Source: Bacteroides finegoldii DSM 17565
GTDB taxonomy: Bacteria > Bacteroidota > Bacteroidia > Bacteroidales > Bacteroidaceae
Reading direction: 5' to 3'
DNA: 64,000 nucleotides
NCBI RefSeq assembly: GCF_000156195.1
Contig: NZ_GG688324.1
Span: 1-64,000 of the forward strand
Both the position numbers and the translations under genes were made by a program. The notes under the pieces were generated by a model, which worked only from the letters and a program-made list of their open reading frames with translations, did no database searches and was not told the DNA's origin. This document shows positions 53,936 through 62,831 of the stretch, piece by piece; positions within the stretch are counted from its first letter, which is position 1; each line of letters starts with the position of its first letter.

Positions 53936-55660
53936 ATGAAAGCATATCAATATGAGATAGAATCCCGTTTGATAAAGATGCTGATGTGTCTTTGTGTAGT
54001 CCTGTCTTTCGCAGGATGCAATTCTGATGAAGAAATAGAAGGCGATCCGTATGCCGGGGGAAAAGAGCCTTACGGTATAAGATTTTTAGTTGATGCTCCT
54101 TCGCCTGATAGGGCTTATCCGGGTGAGTTGGTTACTTATAAGGCTAAAGGATTATCTAAATGGTTCAATCAGCAAGGAAAACCGGATTTTAGTTTTTTTA
54201 TCTCCAATGAAAAAGCGGAAATAGTATTAGCTACTGATACAACAATTACAGTAAAAGTTCCGGAAAGTCTTAGTTCCGGAATTGCACATATCTTGTTGAA
54301 TGGACAGATTTTCTATGGTCCTAAACTTACTGTGTTGGGTAATGTAAGCGTTGATAAAGGGTATGTAGTTCAAAAGCGTATTCCGGGTGCAATTTATAGT
54401 TGTTTGGAACATTGGTCTCAAAAGGAACATTATCATTTAGTAGGTAACTTTATGCCATTGACAAGTAGCGACGCTCGTATTCGTTGCATAGCCTGGATTG
54501 ATAATAAAGGAAGTGTAGCCGGTGGATGGAACGGAACTTATTATAAAATAGATAGTGGTCAGGGGATCGGTCATGATCTTAAGAATCCTAATTCAGGTGA
54601 AGGCGGTTCTTATAGCTATTATGCCAAATCGATTTCTTATTTTAATAATGATAAGTCAGGAAATAATCCAAACGTTTTAATCTCTGGAAAGTTTACACAG
54701 TATTACCCTGTACAGCGTGAACAGCCCACTTCGGTGAATAATATGATGAAAGTGGATCATGGTATTGGAATGATGTTTGATAATAAACAGCTTCCAAGTA
54801 TCAAAAATGGACGGCTGATATCAACCAGAATCACTCGATTTAATGGAGGAACGAAAGAAGCACCTGTAGCCACATTTGTTACATCAGATGACAAAGTAAT
54901 TGCAGTAGGAAACATTACCCAGTATTGTAAAATAGATATAGACAGATCATATGCGGAAGAATTGGCGTATGAATTCACTCCTGTCAAAACAGTATTGCGC
55001 ATGAATAATTTAGGGGCACTGGACGAGGATTATCGTAAAAACAAGGAAGGTGTCAATGGAGTGGTTCAAGATGCTTATATGGATGAGGAAGATGGTGTTG
55101 TTATTGTAGGTAGCATTAATTCTTTTGATGGAATAAACGTGAATAATATCGTACGAATCGATAAAAACGGTAACATCGATCAGCAATTTCTACAAAATAT
55201 AGGAACAGGAGCCAATGGAACGATAACCAAGATACGTTATAATAAGAAACGGAAGAAAGCAATGCTTGTGGGTATGTTTACTGAATTCAATGGTGTTCCA
55301 TGCTCTGGCGTAGTTATGCTGAATCATGACGGTACGGTTGATCCGACTTTTAAACTTAGAAAGATGGAAGGCGGAACAGCTAACTTTGCTACTATTCTAA
55401 ATGATCATGATTTTGTTGTAATGTCGGGTACTTTCACAAAGTATGATGGCATTACACGACAGGGTTTCCTGATATTGACAATGGAAGGTGAAGCCATGCA
55501 GAAATTTAATGTTCCCGGCCTGTTTTTGGGTGAATTGAACCAGGTAATTGAAACCAAAACATCAACAAATGATAACGGTTTGTTATTAATGGGCGATTTT
55601 TATCGTTTTAATGGCGAACAGGTGGATAATATAGTAAAAATAGAAGTTGACTTTGATTAA
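53936..55660 (+). CDS. PUL lipoprotein with IPT-like and propeller repeats (DUF5008-like)
   Basis: 574 residues, signal with lipobox FAGC (Cys near 31). An N-terminal IPT/TIG-like domain (about 50-135: PDRAYPGELVTYKAKGL, ILLNGQIFYGPKLTVLG) precedes a beta-propeller of DUF5122-type repeats (about 290-570: NIVRIDKNGNIDQQF, GVVMLNHDGTVDPTF, IGTGANGTI, VGMFTEFNGV). From memory the N-terminal part is DUF5008. No enzyme motif. It starts two bases after the FAS1 stop. Surface glycan-binding is inferred from its place. Confidence 0.7.
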   Translation: MKAYQYEIESRLIKMLMCLCVVLSFAGCNSDEEIEGDPYAGGKEPYGIRFLVDAPSPDRAYPGELVTYKAKGLSKWFNQQGKPDFSFFISNEKAEIVLATDTTITVKVPESLSSGIAHILLNGQIFYGPKLTVLGNVSVDKGYVVQKRIPGAIYSCLEHWSQKEHYHLVGNFMPLTSSDARIRCIAWIDNKGSVAGGWNGTYYKIDSGQGIGHDLKNPNSGEGGSYSYYAKSISYFNNDKSGNNPNVLISGKFTQYYPVQREQPTSVNNMMKVDHGIGMMFDNKQLPSIKNGRLISTRITRFNGGTKEAPVATFVTSDDKVIAVGNITQYCKIDIDRSYAEELAYEFTPVKTVLRMNNLGALDEDYRKNKEGVNGVVQDAYMDEEDGVVIVGSINSFDGINVNNIVRIDKNGNIDQQFLQNIGTGANGTITKIRYNKKRKKAMLVGMFTEFNGVPCSGVVMLNHDGTVDPTFKLRKMEGGTANFATILNDHDFVVMSGTFTKYDGITRQGFLILTMEGEAMQKFNVPGLFLGELNQVIETKTSTNDNGLLLMGDFYRFNGEQVDNIVKIEVDFD

Positions 55661-55680
55661 TCTTAAAATATACTTTGAAA

Positions 55681-57501
55681 ATGAATAGAAAAAGAAAGAT
55701 ACAAACAAGTCTTTTTGCCAAAATCCTCTTTATAGGAATGACAACATGGACAATGATGTCTTGCGATAACTCATTAGAGAGGCTGACAACAAATGAATAT
55801 CCGGAATCGGGAAACCAAGCACAGACGGGACATGTTTTATGTGTTGTAATTGATGGTGCATCCGGAAAAGCAGTAAATGAAGCTTACACAACACAGAAGG
55901 TCCCTTATATTCGTTCGATGAGAGACAATGCTGTGGTCACTTTTGAGGGTTTAGCGGACAGTCGCCATAAAGCGTTACCTGTATTTACCAATGAACGGGG
56001 ATGGGCAAATATGATGACGGGAGTTACAACTCATGGGATTGGGTTGGATGAAGAATCGACTGGCGAGGTGAAACCTATTGAAGAGTTGGAGATTCCTTCT
56101 TTTTTAAGTAGAATCAAACAGCTTGATAATGAAAAGAAAATTAGCTTGTATACAGCGGATAATCGTTTTTATCAGGCATTTCGTAACAATGCAGATATTG
56201 CCCGGACATTAGACAGTGATCAGCAAGTGAAGAGTGCTGTTATTGCTGAAATTAATTCGGATACAGATCTGCCGTCAGATGTTATCCTTGTAGAATTTAA
56301 TGGGGTGCAAAAGGCTGGTGCTGCGGATGCTTTTTATGATGGTTCGGGTAATCCTACAATGACTGTAATTGAAGCTATACAGGAGATTGATACCTATATT
56401 GGTGAAATGCGGACAGCTTTGGAATCTAGAGAAAACTATAGAAAAGAAAACTGGTTGATTATTGTAACTTCTACTTATGGAGGTACTTATTCTGGAACTG
56501 TTCAGTCTGATTCATATTATGACGACCCGCGACTGAATACATTTACACTGATGTATAATTCTCGATTTGTAGGCAAAGTGCTTGGAAAACCAAGTGCTAG
56601 TGAACTTAATTACAAATATTTTACTCCTTTGTATGCTGGAAATAATCAAAATTCAGTTGCTACTGTAGCTGATCCGAAATTATTTGAGATGGAAAATAAT
56701 AAGTCATATACTGTACAGTTTATGTATTACTCTACCACTAAAAAGAATAATAAGGTGAATATTCTTTCCAAATCCAATAAACATAAAGGTAATAAAGGTT
56801 GGAATGTACATGGTGATGGGGGACGTATTAAATTTCGTGTTGGAAATCGGGATGTGTGGACTAGTCAGCAATCCACTGATCCTTGGGTAAGTACGGATGG
56901 TAAATGGCATACTGTTACACTTGTATTTGATAGAGAGGCTGTTCGGTTCAGGGCCTATATAGACGGGAATTACAGTACGCATAGAGATCAACAGAATATG
57001 ACTTTACCAACAGACTTGACGTGTCCGGATTACCCGTTAACAATTGGGAAAATAGAGAATTCCCCGAATGAGAGTGACGCTGGATTCTGTGTGACGAATC
57101 TTCAATTTTATGATGTAGCATTACCTGAAGAATTTATAAAGAAAAATCACGGAGTAACTAAACTGGAGGAAGTGAAAAATGAATATTGGGATCATTTAAT
57201 TGGTTACTGGCCATGCGATCGGGAAGAGGACTTGGAAAATCCTATCTTGAAGAATGTTTCGCAATATGCAGATTCATATGCAGGAAAATCTGATATAACC
57301 TTTGCCGATCAAACATGGACAACCGGTAATTCTGCTGAAGAGCACTTAGCTCCGGCTCCGGATGACTCTTATTATCAAGCTGTTTTCAATAATGTAGATA
57401 TCCCTTTACAAGCTATGCAATGGTTGGGACTTTCTATTTCAGAATGGGAATTTGAAGGTGTAGGGAAAACATTTGAATACACTTTTATGGAAGAAAACTA
57501 A
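55681..57501 (+). CDS. Degenerate alkaline-phosphatase-like + LamG lipoprotein (DUF4983-like), copy 1
   Basis: 606 residues from MNRKRKIQTSLF, lipobox MMSC. About 45-320 has the alkaline-phosphatase superfamily fold (VLCVVIDGASGKAV, NMMTGVTTHGI). The late metal motif, usually DHG, reads TSTYGGTYSG, so metal binding should be lost. About 330-500 is a LamG/jelly-roll domain (YTVQFMYYST, KWHTVTLVFDREAVRFRAYIDG). The C-terminal 60 residues form a separate part. The pair of such genes here resembles DUF4983 proteins of PULs (memory). Likely a surface binder rather than an enzyme. Confidence 0.7.
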   Translation: MNRKRKIQTSLFAKILFIGMTTWTMMSCDNSLERLTTNEYPESGNQAQTGHVLCVVIDGASGKAVNEAYTTQKVPYIRSMRDNAVVTFEGLADSRHKALPVFTNERGWANMMTGVTTHGIGLDEESTGEVKPIEELEIPSFLSRIKQLDNEKKISLYTADNRFYQAFRNNADIARTLDSDQQVKSAVIAEINSDTDLPSDVILVEFNGVQKAGAADAFYDGSGNPTMTVIEAIQEIDTYIGEMRTALESRENYRKENWLIIVTSTYGGTYSGTVQSDSYYDDPRLNTFTLMYNSRFVGKVLGKPSASELNYKYFTPLYAGNNQNSVATVADPKLFEMENNKSYTVQFMYYSTTKKNNKVNILSKSNKHKGNKGWNVHGDGGRIKFRVGNRDVWTSQQSTDPWVSTDGKWHTVTLVFDREAVRFRAYIDGNYSTHRDQQNMTLPTDLTCPDYPLTIGKIENSPNESDAGFCVTNLQFYDVALPEEFIKKNHGVTKLEEVKNEYWDHLIGYWPCDREEDLENPILKNVSQYADSYAGKSDITFADQTWTTGNSAEEHLAPAPDDSYYQAVFNNVDIPLQAMQWLGLSISEWEFEGVGKTFEYTFMEEN

Positions 57502-57517
57502 ATATAAATAGACTGTT

Positions 57518-59635
57518 ATGAGTAAGAATATATTGAAAAACAAAAGAAGCTGTGTATTCATTCTTCTATTCGTTTTGGGCACATCTGTGTGGCTCGGAGG
57601 ATGTGATACAGCTTATAAATACGATATAACTGACGGTATAGATAATAATGGTGCCAGTGAGCCGGATATTACAATAGATACCGAAGGGGGGATCGATGTC
57701 AGTATGTACGAAAAGGCACGTATTTTTCCGGGATTGGTAGATACAGCGAAAGAAGAACGGATTAACGCTACAATTGAGCTTGATTTGAATAAGCAATATA
57801 TTGATTCCATCACTTTAGGAGTATCTAAAGTGCCACAGCCGATTTATAGTACGGGACTTTATGCCGGAGCCGGTGAGCAGGTAGCTATCACTGTGGAAGA
57901 TAATACGATGGGACTTAGCGTAATTGTAGGCTCACACATGGATGATCTTACAGAATTGGCCCCTTATCAACGTATGCCTTTGGTATATGTTGCTAAAGCT
58001 TTGTTCCCAGGAAAGAATATAATAAAGAATCCATTGGGAGGACCTATCTGGATTAAAAAAAGTTTAGGGCTGAACGCTTCCGGTACTTGTTCTTTAAAAA
58101 TAGAAGGAGTATATAAATCACCAGATTTTGTAATAGGAGAGACGGACTTGCAAGATTGGAAGAGAAGAATATCAGAGACCACTGTTCCTTGGTTGGAAAT
58201 AAGAGGAAAACATTTCGCTTTTACCGTACAGAAAGATCGTGTACTTGATAATTTGGAAAGTATTTCATCCACCCTGCAGGAAGTCGGTAAAGAATGGGAT
58301 GAAGCAATTGAAGAGTTTTTCTTCGAATATTATGGATTAAAGATTGACAAGGATGCGGAAGAAAAGGAGCGTGCTCCGGAGTTTCCTTTTCGGGTTGTGT
58401 TGGATGTACAAGTTTTGGGAAACCTGTATTTGCGTAATAGCGACTATGCAATAGTTGCGATAAACAACACGTATATGCTGGAAGAAATGTTAAACCTTAG
58501 AACATTGAGAACTGGTAATTCTGTGGCTTTGTTGAGCGCAATCAATTCAATGTGTACTTATCGATCACGTAATAATCCTTGGCCTGCTGATTATCGGGCA
58601 GTGGCTAATGCAATCCCTTTGTACCGGATAGGAAAGAAGAATTTCTCAAAAGAGAATGCCTTTGGTGAAATCTTCCCTGGTGAAGAGAATATAACTACTT
58701 TATTCCCTAAAGCTATTGAGTATGCTATGGCTGATTCAAGTAAATGGGCGAAAGAGGATGCTGCAACCAAGTATGATGATAAGACAGCATATAAAGCATT
58801 CGACTTGTTAAGCCTTATTCAATTGGCTAATTATGACAATAACAATTGGGAAGCGATGGAATACCTGAATCTGAAGGCAAAAGAGGAACGGTCGATTGAT
58901 AACTCAACTCTAAGTTATGTTTTTCGCAGATTATGTGACTATTTTAAACAGAATTTATGTCCATTCTTTGATTATTGGGGAGTGGAGCAGTTGGACGAAG
59001 ATAGAAAATATGCCGAACAATACCCGTTAATGGATAAGAAAATATGGGAGTATAATCCGTTGAATCCTCAACAGGTAAAGGACTATGATGCATCTTCATA
59101 TTGTTATCGGCATAGTCGTAGAGACTGGAAAGTGTCTGCGTATGATAAAGATTATGGCGTAAATTATGATGGTGATTCCAGAAAACCTGAATATTTGATT
59201 GATGGGGAAAAGAAGACTAATTGGAGTTCTGGTAAGATTAATGACAAACCTTTGGAGTTGCCTTATTATATCATTTTTGATTTGAACAAAGTCTCTGATA
59301 TTGATGGAGTATATTTGGCAAATGGTTATTCCAATCAGTGCCTGGCTGATGTTCATGTTGAATATATTGGCTCTGAAGTTGCCGATCCTTATGATATCAA
59401 TGCTCCATGGGAAACGTTGCTGCAGGTTACTGACCCCAATGTAGTGAGGGCAAACTTGAAGAACGAGCGTTTCTTTGATTGCCCGAGAACTCAAGCCAGA
59501 TATCTTCGTCTTAAAATCTCAAATCCCAATACGATCGTGTTTAAAAGTGATTCAGATTTGACAGAGGAAGAAAAAGCAAATCAGAAGAAGTACCATTCTT
59601 TCGCAGAGTTTGGAACTTATTACAAGAAACCATAA
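57518..59635 (+). CDS. M60-like lipoprotein without HExxH, with F5/8-type C domain
   Basis: 705 residues, lipobox LGGC (Cys29). The M60/enhancin-like layout is seen: STGLYAGAGEQVAITVED (111-128), GGPIWIKKSLG (174-184), then VVLDVQVLGNLYLRNSDYAIVAI (293-315). Where M60 peptidases carry HExxH the sequence is RTGNSVALLSAINSMC (331-346), and no HExxH occurs anywhere. About 560-705 is an F5/8 type C-like domain (PEYLIDGEKKTNWSS, ARYLRLKISNP). M60 enzymes cut O-glycosylated proteins; this one probably only binds a glycan or glycoprotein, which would suit arabinogalactan protein. Confidence 0.7.
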   Translation: MSKNILKNKRSCVFILLFVLGTSVWLGGCDTAYKYDITDGIDNNGASEPDITIDTEGGIDVSMYEKARIFPGLVDTAKEERINATIELDLNKQYIDSITLGVSKVPQPIYSTGLYAGAGEQVAITVEDNTMGLSVIVGSHMDDLTELAPYQRMPLVYVAKALFPGKNIIKNPLGGPIWIKKSLGLNASGTCSLKIEGVYKSPDFVIGETDLQDWKRRISETTVPWLEIRGKHFAFTVQKDRVLDNLESISSTLQEVGKEWDEAIEEFFFEYYGLKIDKDAEEKERAPEFPFRVVLDVQVLGNLYLRNSDYAIVAINNTYMLEEMLNLRTLRTGNSVALLSAINSMCTYRSRNNPWPADYRAVANAIPLYRIGKKNFSKENAFGEIFPGEENITTLFPKAIEYAMADSSKWAKEDAATKYDDKTAYKAFDLLSLIQLANYDNNNWEAMEYLNLKAKEERSIDNSTLSYVFRRLCDYFKQNLCPFFDYWGVEQLDEDRKYAEQYPLMDKKIWEYNPLNPQQVKDYDASSYCYRHSRRDWKVSAYDKDYGVNYDGDSRKPEYLIDGEKKTNWSSGKINDKPLELPYYIIFDLNKVSDIDGVYLANGYSNQCLADVHVEYIGSEVADPYDINAPWETLLQVTDPNVVRANLKNERFFDCPRTQARYLRLKISNPNTIVFKSDSDLTEEEKANQKKYHSFAEFGTYYKKP

Positions 59636-59647
59636 AAGAAATCATAT

Positions 59648-61441
59648 ATGAAAAAGCTTATAAATATAGTTATTGTTGGGGTAGTCGGATTACTTATCAT
59701 TTCCCTTCATTATTCTTGTACTACGTATGAGGCACCGGATGGGATTGCAGAGGATGGGTTTGACTCTGATTCTGTGATATCAACAACTATCCACCGTAAA
59801 GTTCTTTGGATCAATATAGATGGAGCGGTCGGAAGTATAGTAGAGAAGAAGATGCCTCAGGATGGTACTATTGCCAAAATGCTGAAACATAGTAAATACT
59901 CATGGGTGGGGTTAAGTGATAACCGCACTTTACAGAAAGAGGGTAGTGAGGACCCTGTAACTTGGGCAACTATGATGACTGGAGTAAATCCTGAAAAACA
60001 TCAGATTACAGATGAGTCGTATGTGGCCAATATGGAATACGATCCGAGTAATCCGAATGAGAAAGTGATTCAATATCCAACGATTCTACATCATATTGCA
60101 GATAATGATTCAGAAAACCCGACATTATGCGTAACCCCTTGGGACAAGTTGAATAAGAATTTATTGAATGCAGCACAAAAGACCGTAACTACTGCGAATG
60201 ATGAGGAAACCAAAAACGTGATATTGGAACATCTGAAAAATAGTGATTTTAATTTTACGCTATTAAGTTTCTCGGGTATGTTAGAAGCAGGTAAATCAGG
60301 AGGATTTTCCGCCAATAATGCCAATTATATCACAGCGCTTCAGCATATAGATGCATATATTGGTGAATTCTTGCAGGCAATTGATGAAAGAAAAAATGCT
60401 TTTTATGAGGACTGGCTGGTTGTTGTAACATCTAATCATGGTGGAAAAGAAGACGGTAGTTATGGGGGAAACTCCCCAGAGGAACGAAATACGTTTGGGA
60501 TATTCTACTATCCGCATTATACGGAACAGAGGATGCTAGGAAAAAAAATGTATGGAGCTTATTTTGACTCGTCCAAAGCACAAGGAATTGTTTTAGATAC
60601 GGTTTCTACAAACATTAAATATGCAATAGGGGAAAATTCTAGTTTTTCTGTGGAATTTATCATGCGTATGAATCCCCGTAAGGATGGATCTTACAAAGGT
60701 GATAATTGGAATGCTATTTTCTCAAAAAGCGGCAGTTGGGGAATTTTTCGGCAAAGAGAAACCGCTTCTCTTCGTATTGAGGGATCTACTGGAGCTTTAG
60801 AAGAAGCGGTGGCAGCATTTAATGATCCTCAATGGCATAATTATGGTTTTAGTGTTGCTCCAATGAACAATGCTCAATCACGAGAATGGATTGTTGCTTT
60901 AGATGGTAAGATAATGAAAAAAGGTACTAAAGATGTTCGTGGAGTAGCAGATAACAAATCTCCATTGCGTATTTGCGACCATGTTCCCACTTCATTTTAT
61001 GTATCAGAAATTCGGTTATGGAAAAAAGCACTTACAGAAAATGAGCTGACACAGCAGGCTGCGTTATTAGATATATCATCAAATGATGCCCATTTTAAAG
61101 ATTTACTTGCATACTGGAAATTGAATCCGGATGAAGTGAAAGATGCTAGTAAACAAGATACGCTGGTTATCAAAAATCAAATAGCGGATGGATTAGATTT
61201 GTTATATGTCAATCTGGATAAACAAAATAGCGGAACATTTAAAGAGAAAGCATTTGTTGAGTTACCTAATACGTTTCCGACTTATGTGTCAACTGGTAAT
61301 CTAATAATGGAGAACACGCTGGTTGTTCCACAAGTTCTTTATTGGTTGAATATGTCGACAAATACAATTCTGGATGGTTTTAAATTTATAAATAATTATG
61401 CAAGTTCTGAAGAATGGCGAGATTTGCCCGAAGATGAATGA
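59648..61441 (+). CDS. Degenerate alkaline-phosphatase-like + LamG lipoprotein (DUF4983-like), copy 2
   Basis: 597 residues, lipobox HYSC. The phosphatase-like part (about 50-300) shows VLWINIDGAVGS, ATMMTGVNPEKHQI and, in place of DHGG, SNHGGKEDG, so one metal ligand is changed from Asp to Asn. LamG-like domain at about 330-480 (SFSVEFIMRMNPRKDGS, WHNYGFSVAPMNN, EWIVALDGK). It is a paralogue of the gene two places upstream and ends the lipoprotein series. Its stop lies inside the next gene (8-base overlap). Confidence 0.7.
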   Translation: MKKLINIVIVGVVGLLIISLHYSCTTYEAPDGIAEDGFDSDSVISTTIHRKVLWINIDGAVGSIVEKKMPQDGTIAKMLKHSKYSWVGLSDNRTLQKEGSEDPVTWATMMTGVNPEKHQITDESYVANMEYDPSNPNEKVIQYPTILHHIADNDSENPTLCVTPWDKLNKNLLNAAQKTVTTANDEETKNVILEHLKNSDFNFTLLSFSGMLEAGKSGGFSANNANYITALQHIDAYIGEFLQAIDERKNAFYEDWLVVVTSNHGGKEDGSYGGNSPEERNTFGIFYYPHYTEQRMLGKKMYGAYFDSSKAQGIVLDTVSTNIKYAIGENSSFSVEFIMRMNPRKDGSYKGDNWNAIFSKSGSWGIFRQRETASLRIEGSTGALEEAVAAFNDPQWHNYGFSVAPMNNAQSREWIVALDGKIMKKGTKDVRGVADNKSPLRICDHVPTSFYVSEIRLWKKALTENELTQQAALLDISSNDAHFKDLLAYWKLNPDEVKDASKQDTLVIKNQIADGLDLLYVNLDKQNSGTFKEKAFVELPNTFPTYVSTGNLIMENTLVVPQVLYWLNMSTNTILDGFKFINNYASSEEWRDLPEDE

Positions 61442-61745
61442 CTCAGAACTGTGGAAGGATATCTTTCCTCAAATAAAAGAAGATGATTGGGAAACCGTGG
61501 AACAACATCTTAATAAAAAACAGGATAACTTTGTTGTTAAACTACGACAGGATTACCCTTTGCTATCGGAAGAGGATATTCATATTATTGTTCTATTGCG
61601 ATTAGAAGTTTCTCATGAAAAGATTGCTCGTCAGTTTCATGTCTTGTTAGCTTCTTTTCGGACAAGAAGGTATCGTATAAAGAAAAAGATGAGAGTTGAA
61701 GATGAGTATCATTTAACAGAGTTTATCCGAAGACTTTATGTGTAA
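61434..61745 (+). CDS. Small helix-turn-helix (LuxR/GerE-like) protein
   Basis: 103 residues from MNDSELWKDIFPQIKEDD; the frame extends further upstream, but this ATG overlaps the previous stop by eight bases as expected for coupling. Residues about 45-95 form an HTH like the C-terminal part of TPR-type regulators in Bacteroidetes: LLSEEDIHIIVLLRLEVSHEKIARQF then SFRTRRYRIKKKM. It has no sensor domain. It is the last gene of the SusC/SusD operon and may adjust expression of this locus; what it binds is unknown. Confidence 0.7.
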   Translation: MNDSELWKDIFPQIKEDDWETVEQHLNKKQDNFVVKLRQDYPLLSEEDIHIIVLLRLEVSHEKIARQFHVLLASFRTRRYRIKKKMRVEDEYHLTEFIRRLYV

Positions 61746-61776
61746 TTGAGGTTCGTTGAATGTTTATATTGTTATT

Positions 61777-61818
61777 AAACGTAGACAAATGAGGTGCTTT
61801 TCTTATTTGTCTACGTTT
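61777..61818 (+). terminator. Terminator of the SusC/SusD operon
   Basis: AAACGTAGACAAAT (61777-61790) and its perfect complement (61805-61818) form a 14-bp stem with a 14-base loop, followed by GGTTTTAGG. It lies 32 bases past the small HTH gene and closes the 20-kb operon. Confidence 0.75.
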
Positions 61819-61908
61819 GGTTTTAGGATAAATGTATGAAAATGTTTATATTGCAAAGGATGTTAGAAGGGAGGTGTAATATGAGTAAATTTGTTAATTT
61901 TAAAAGTA

Positions 61909-62031
61909 TCTAATAATAGTTGGGATGATTGTAATTCAAGGATTTATCTGATGGATTCTTATTTTGGATTTGAGAGAGAATTCACTCTTACTGATTTAAA
62001 CAATACATATTCAATGGTTTATAGTAAATAG
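61909..62031 (+). pseudogene. 3' remnant of a papain-like cysteine peptidase gene
   Basis: In one frame this reads SNNSWDDCNSRIYLMDSYFG, then FEREFTLTDLNNTYSMVYSK and stop (TAG at 62029-62031). It lines up with the C-terminal 39 residues of the complete peptidase encoded at 62832-63521 (NNSWDDPKSKIYLMN onward). The core with the catalytic Cys is missing. The GGAGGTGTAATATGAGTAAA just upstream (near 61871) resembles the start region of the complete copy, so an internal deletion is likely. A lipoprotein gene follows after seven bases, as in the intact unit. Confidence 0.75.
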
Positions 62032-62038
62032 TAGTATT

Positions 62039-62794
62039 ATGAGAACAATATATTTATTAATCTTATTTTTTGTGCAGTTAGTGTGTCTTTCATGCAGTGA
62101 ACAAGGTGTATACGCTGACAGTACTTCAAAACAAATAATAAAAAAGGATATGGTAGTTACTCGTGCGATTAATCAATTAACGCCAGGATGTAGTTTACTC
62201 ACTGAGATTGATAAAAATGCTCAAGATACTGTACTTGAACGATTAAAACTTAATATAGCCAGAGAATGGTATAGTCATAGAAAAGGCTTGTCTTTGCCTT
62301 TAATAGATTCTACTATAAAATTTGTACCGGTAATTGATACGCCATCTTTACCGTCTATTACAGATTCTGATAAAATACTGATGCCTCAAAAAGATTTTGC
62401 TAGCTTCTATGGACAGAATGAAAAAGGGGAGACTCTGTACTTCTATGCTTTATATACAGACAGGAGTAATTTTACAAAAGAAACTAATCCTCGGATGTAT
62501 AGAGACCAGGTTGAACTGTTCGGGCAAGAATATGCTGATAGGGTGATTGAGAAATTGAGAAATGCCAAAGGTCCTGAACGATGGGAAATTATTGTAGTAT
62601 CCCCACAAGACCCGGGATATAAAGAATTTGAATATGCAAGAGAACATTCTGATGATGGTTCTTTTTTCATTCTGACCAGAGGGAGAACATATCCACGTGT
62701 CTGTTTCTTTGTGAATAACAAGCCTTATTATTGTTGTGAAATGCAACAGCACGAGTTGGGTATGGAGCCATTGGAGAATTGTTTAAGGAGGTAA
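62039..62794 (+). CDS. Array lipoprotein, copy 1
   Basis: 251 residues. Signal peptide with lipobox LSC (Cys19 in CLSCSEQGVYAD), so the mature form is a lipoprotein of the cell envelope. The body has no recognised domain: VVTRAINQLTPGCSLL, LERLKLNIAREWYSHRKGLSLPLID, DKILMPQKDFASFYGQ, ERWEIIVVSPQDPGYKEFEYA and a Cys-containing end YYCCEMQQHELG. A second copy starts at 63534. It follows a peptidase remnant by seven bases and precedes a complete peptidase gene by 37. Its constant place behind the peptidase suggests a partner, for example inhibitor or immunity protein; this is inference. Confidence 0.7.
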   Translation: MRTIYLLILFFVQLVCLSCSEQGVYADSTSKQIIKKDMVVTRAINQLTPGCSLLTEIDKNAQDTVLERLKLNIAREWYSHRKGLSLPLIDSTIKFVPVIDTPSLPSITDSDKILMPQKDFASFYGQNEKGETLYFYALYTDRSNFTKETNPRMYRDQVELFGQEYADRVIEKLRNAKGPERWEIIVVSPQDPGYKEFEYAREHSDDGSFFILTRGRTYPRVCFFVNNKPYYCCEMQQHELGMEPLENCLRR

Positions 62795-62831
62795 CGGTTT
62801 CACTTTGGTGGAAAGAGGGGGGGAGTGTCTT

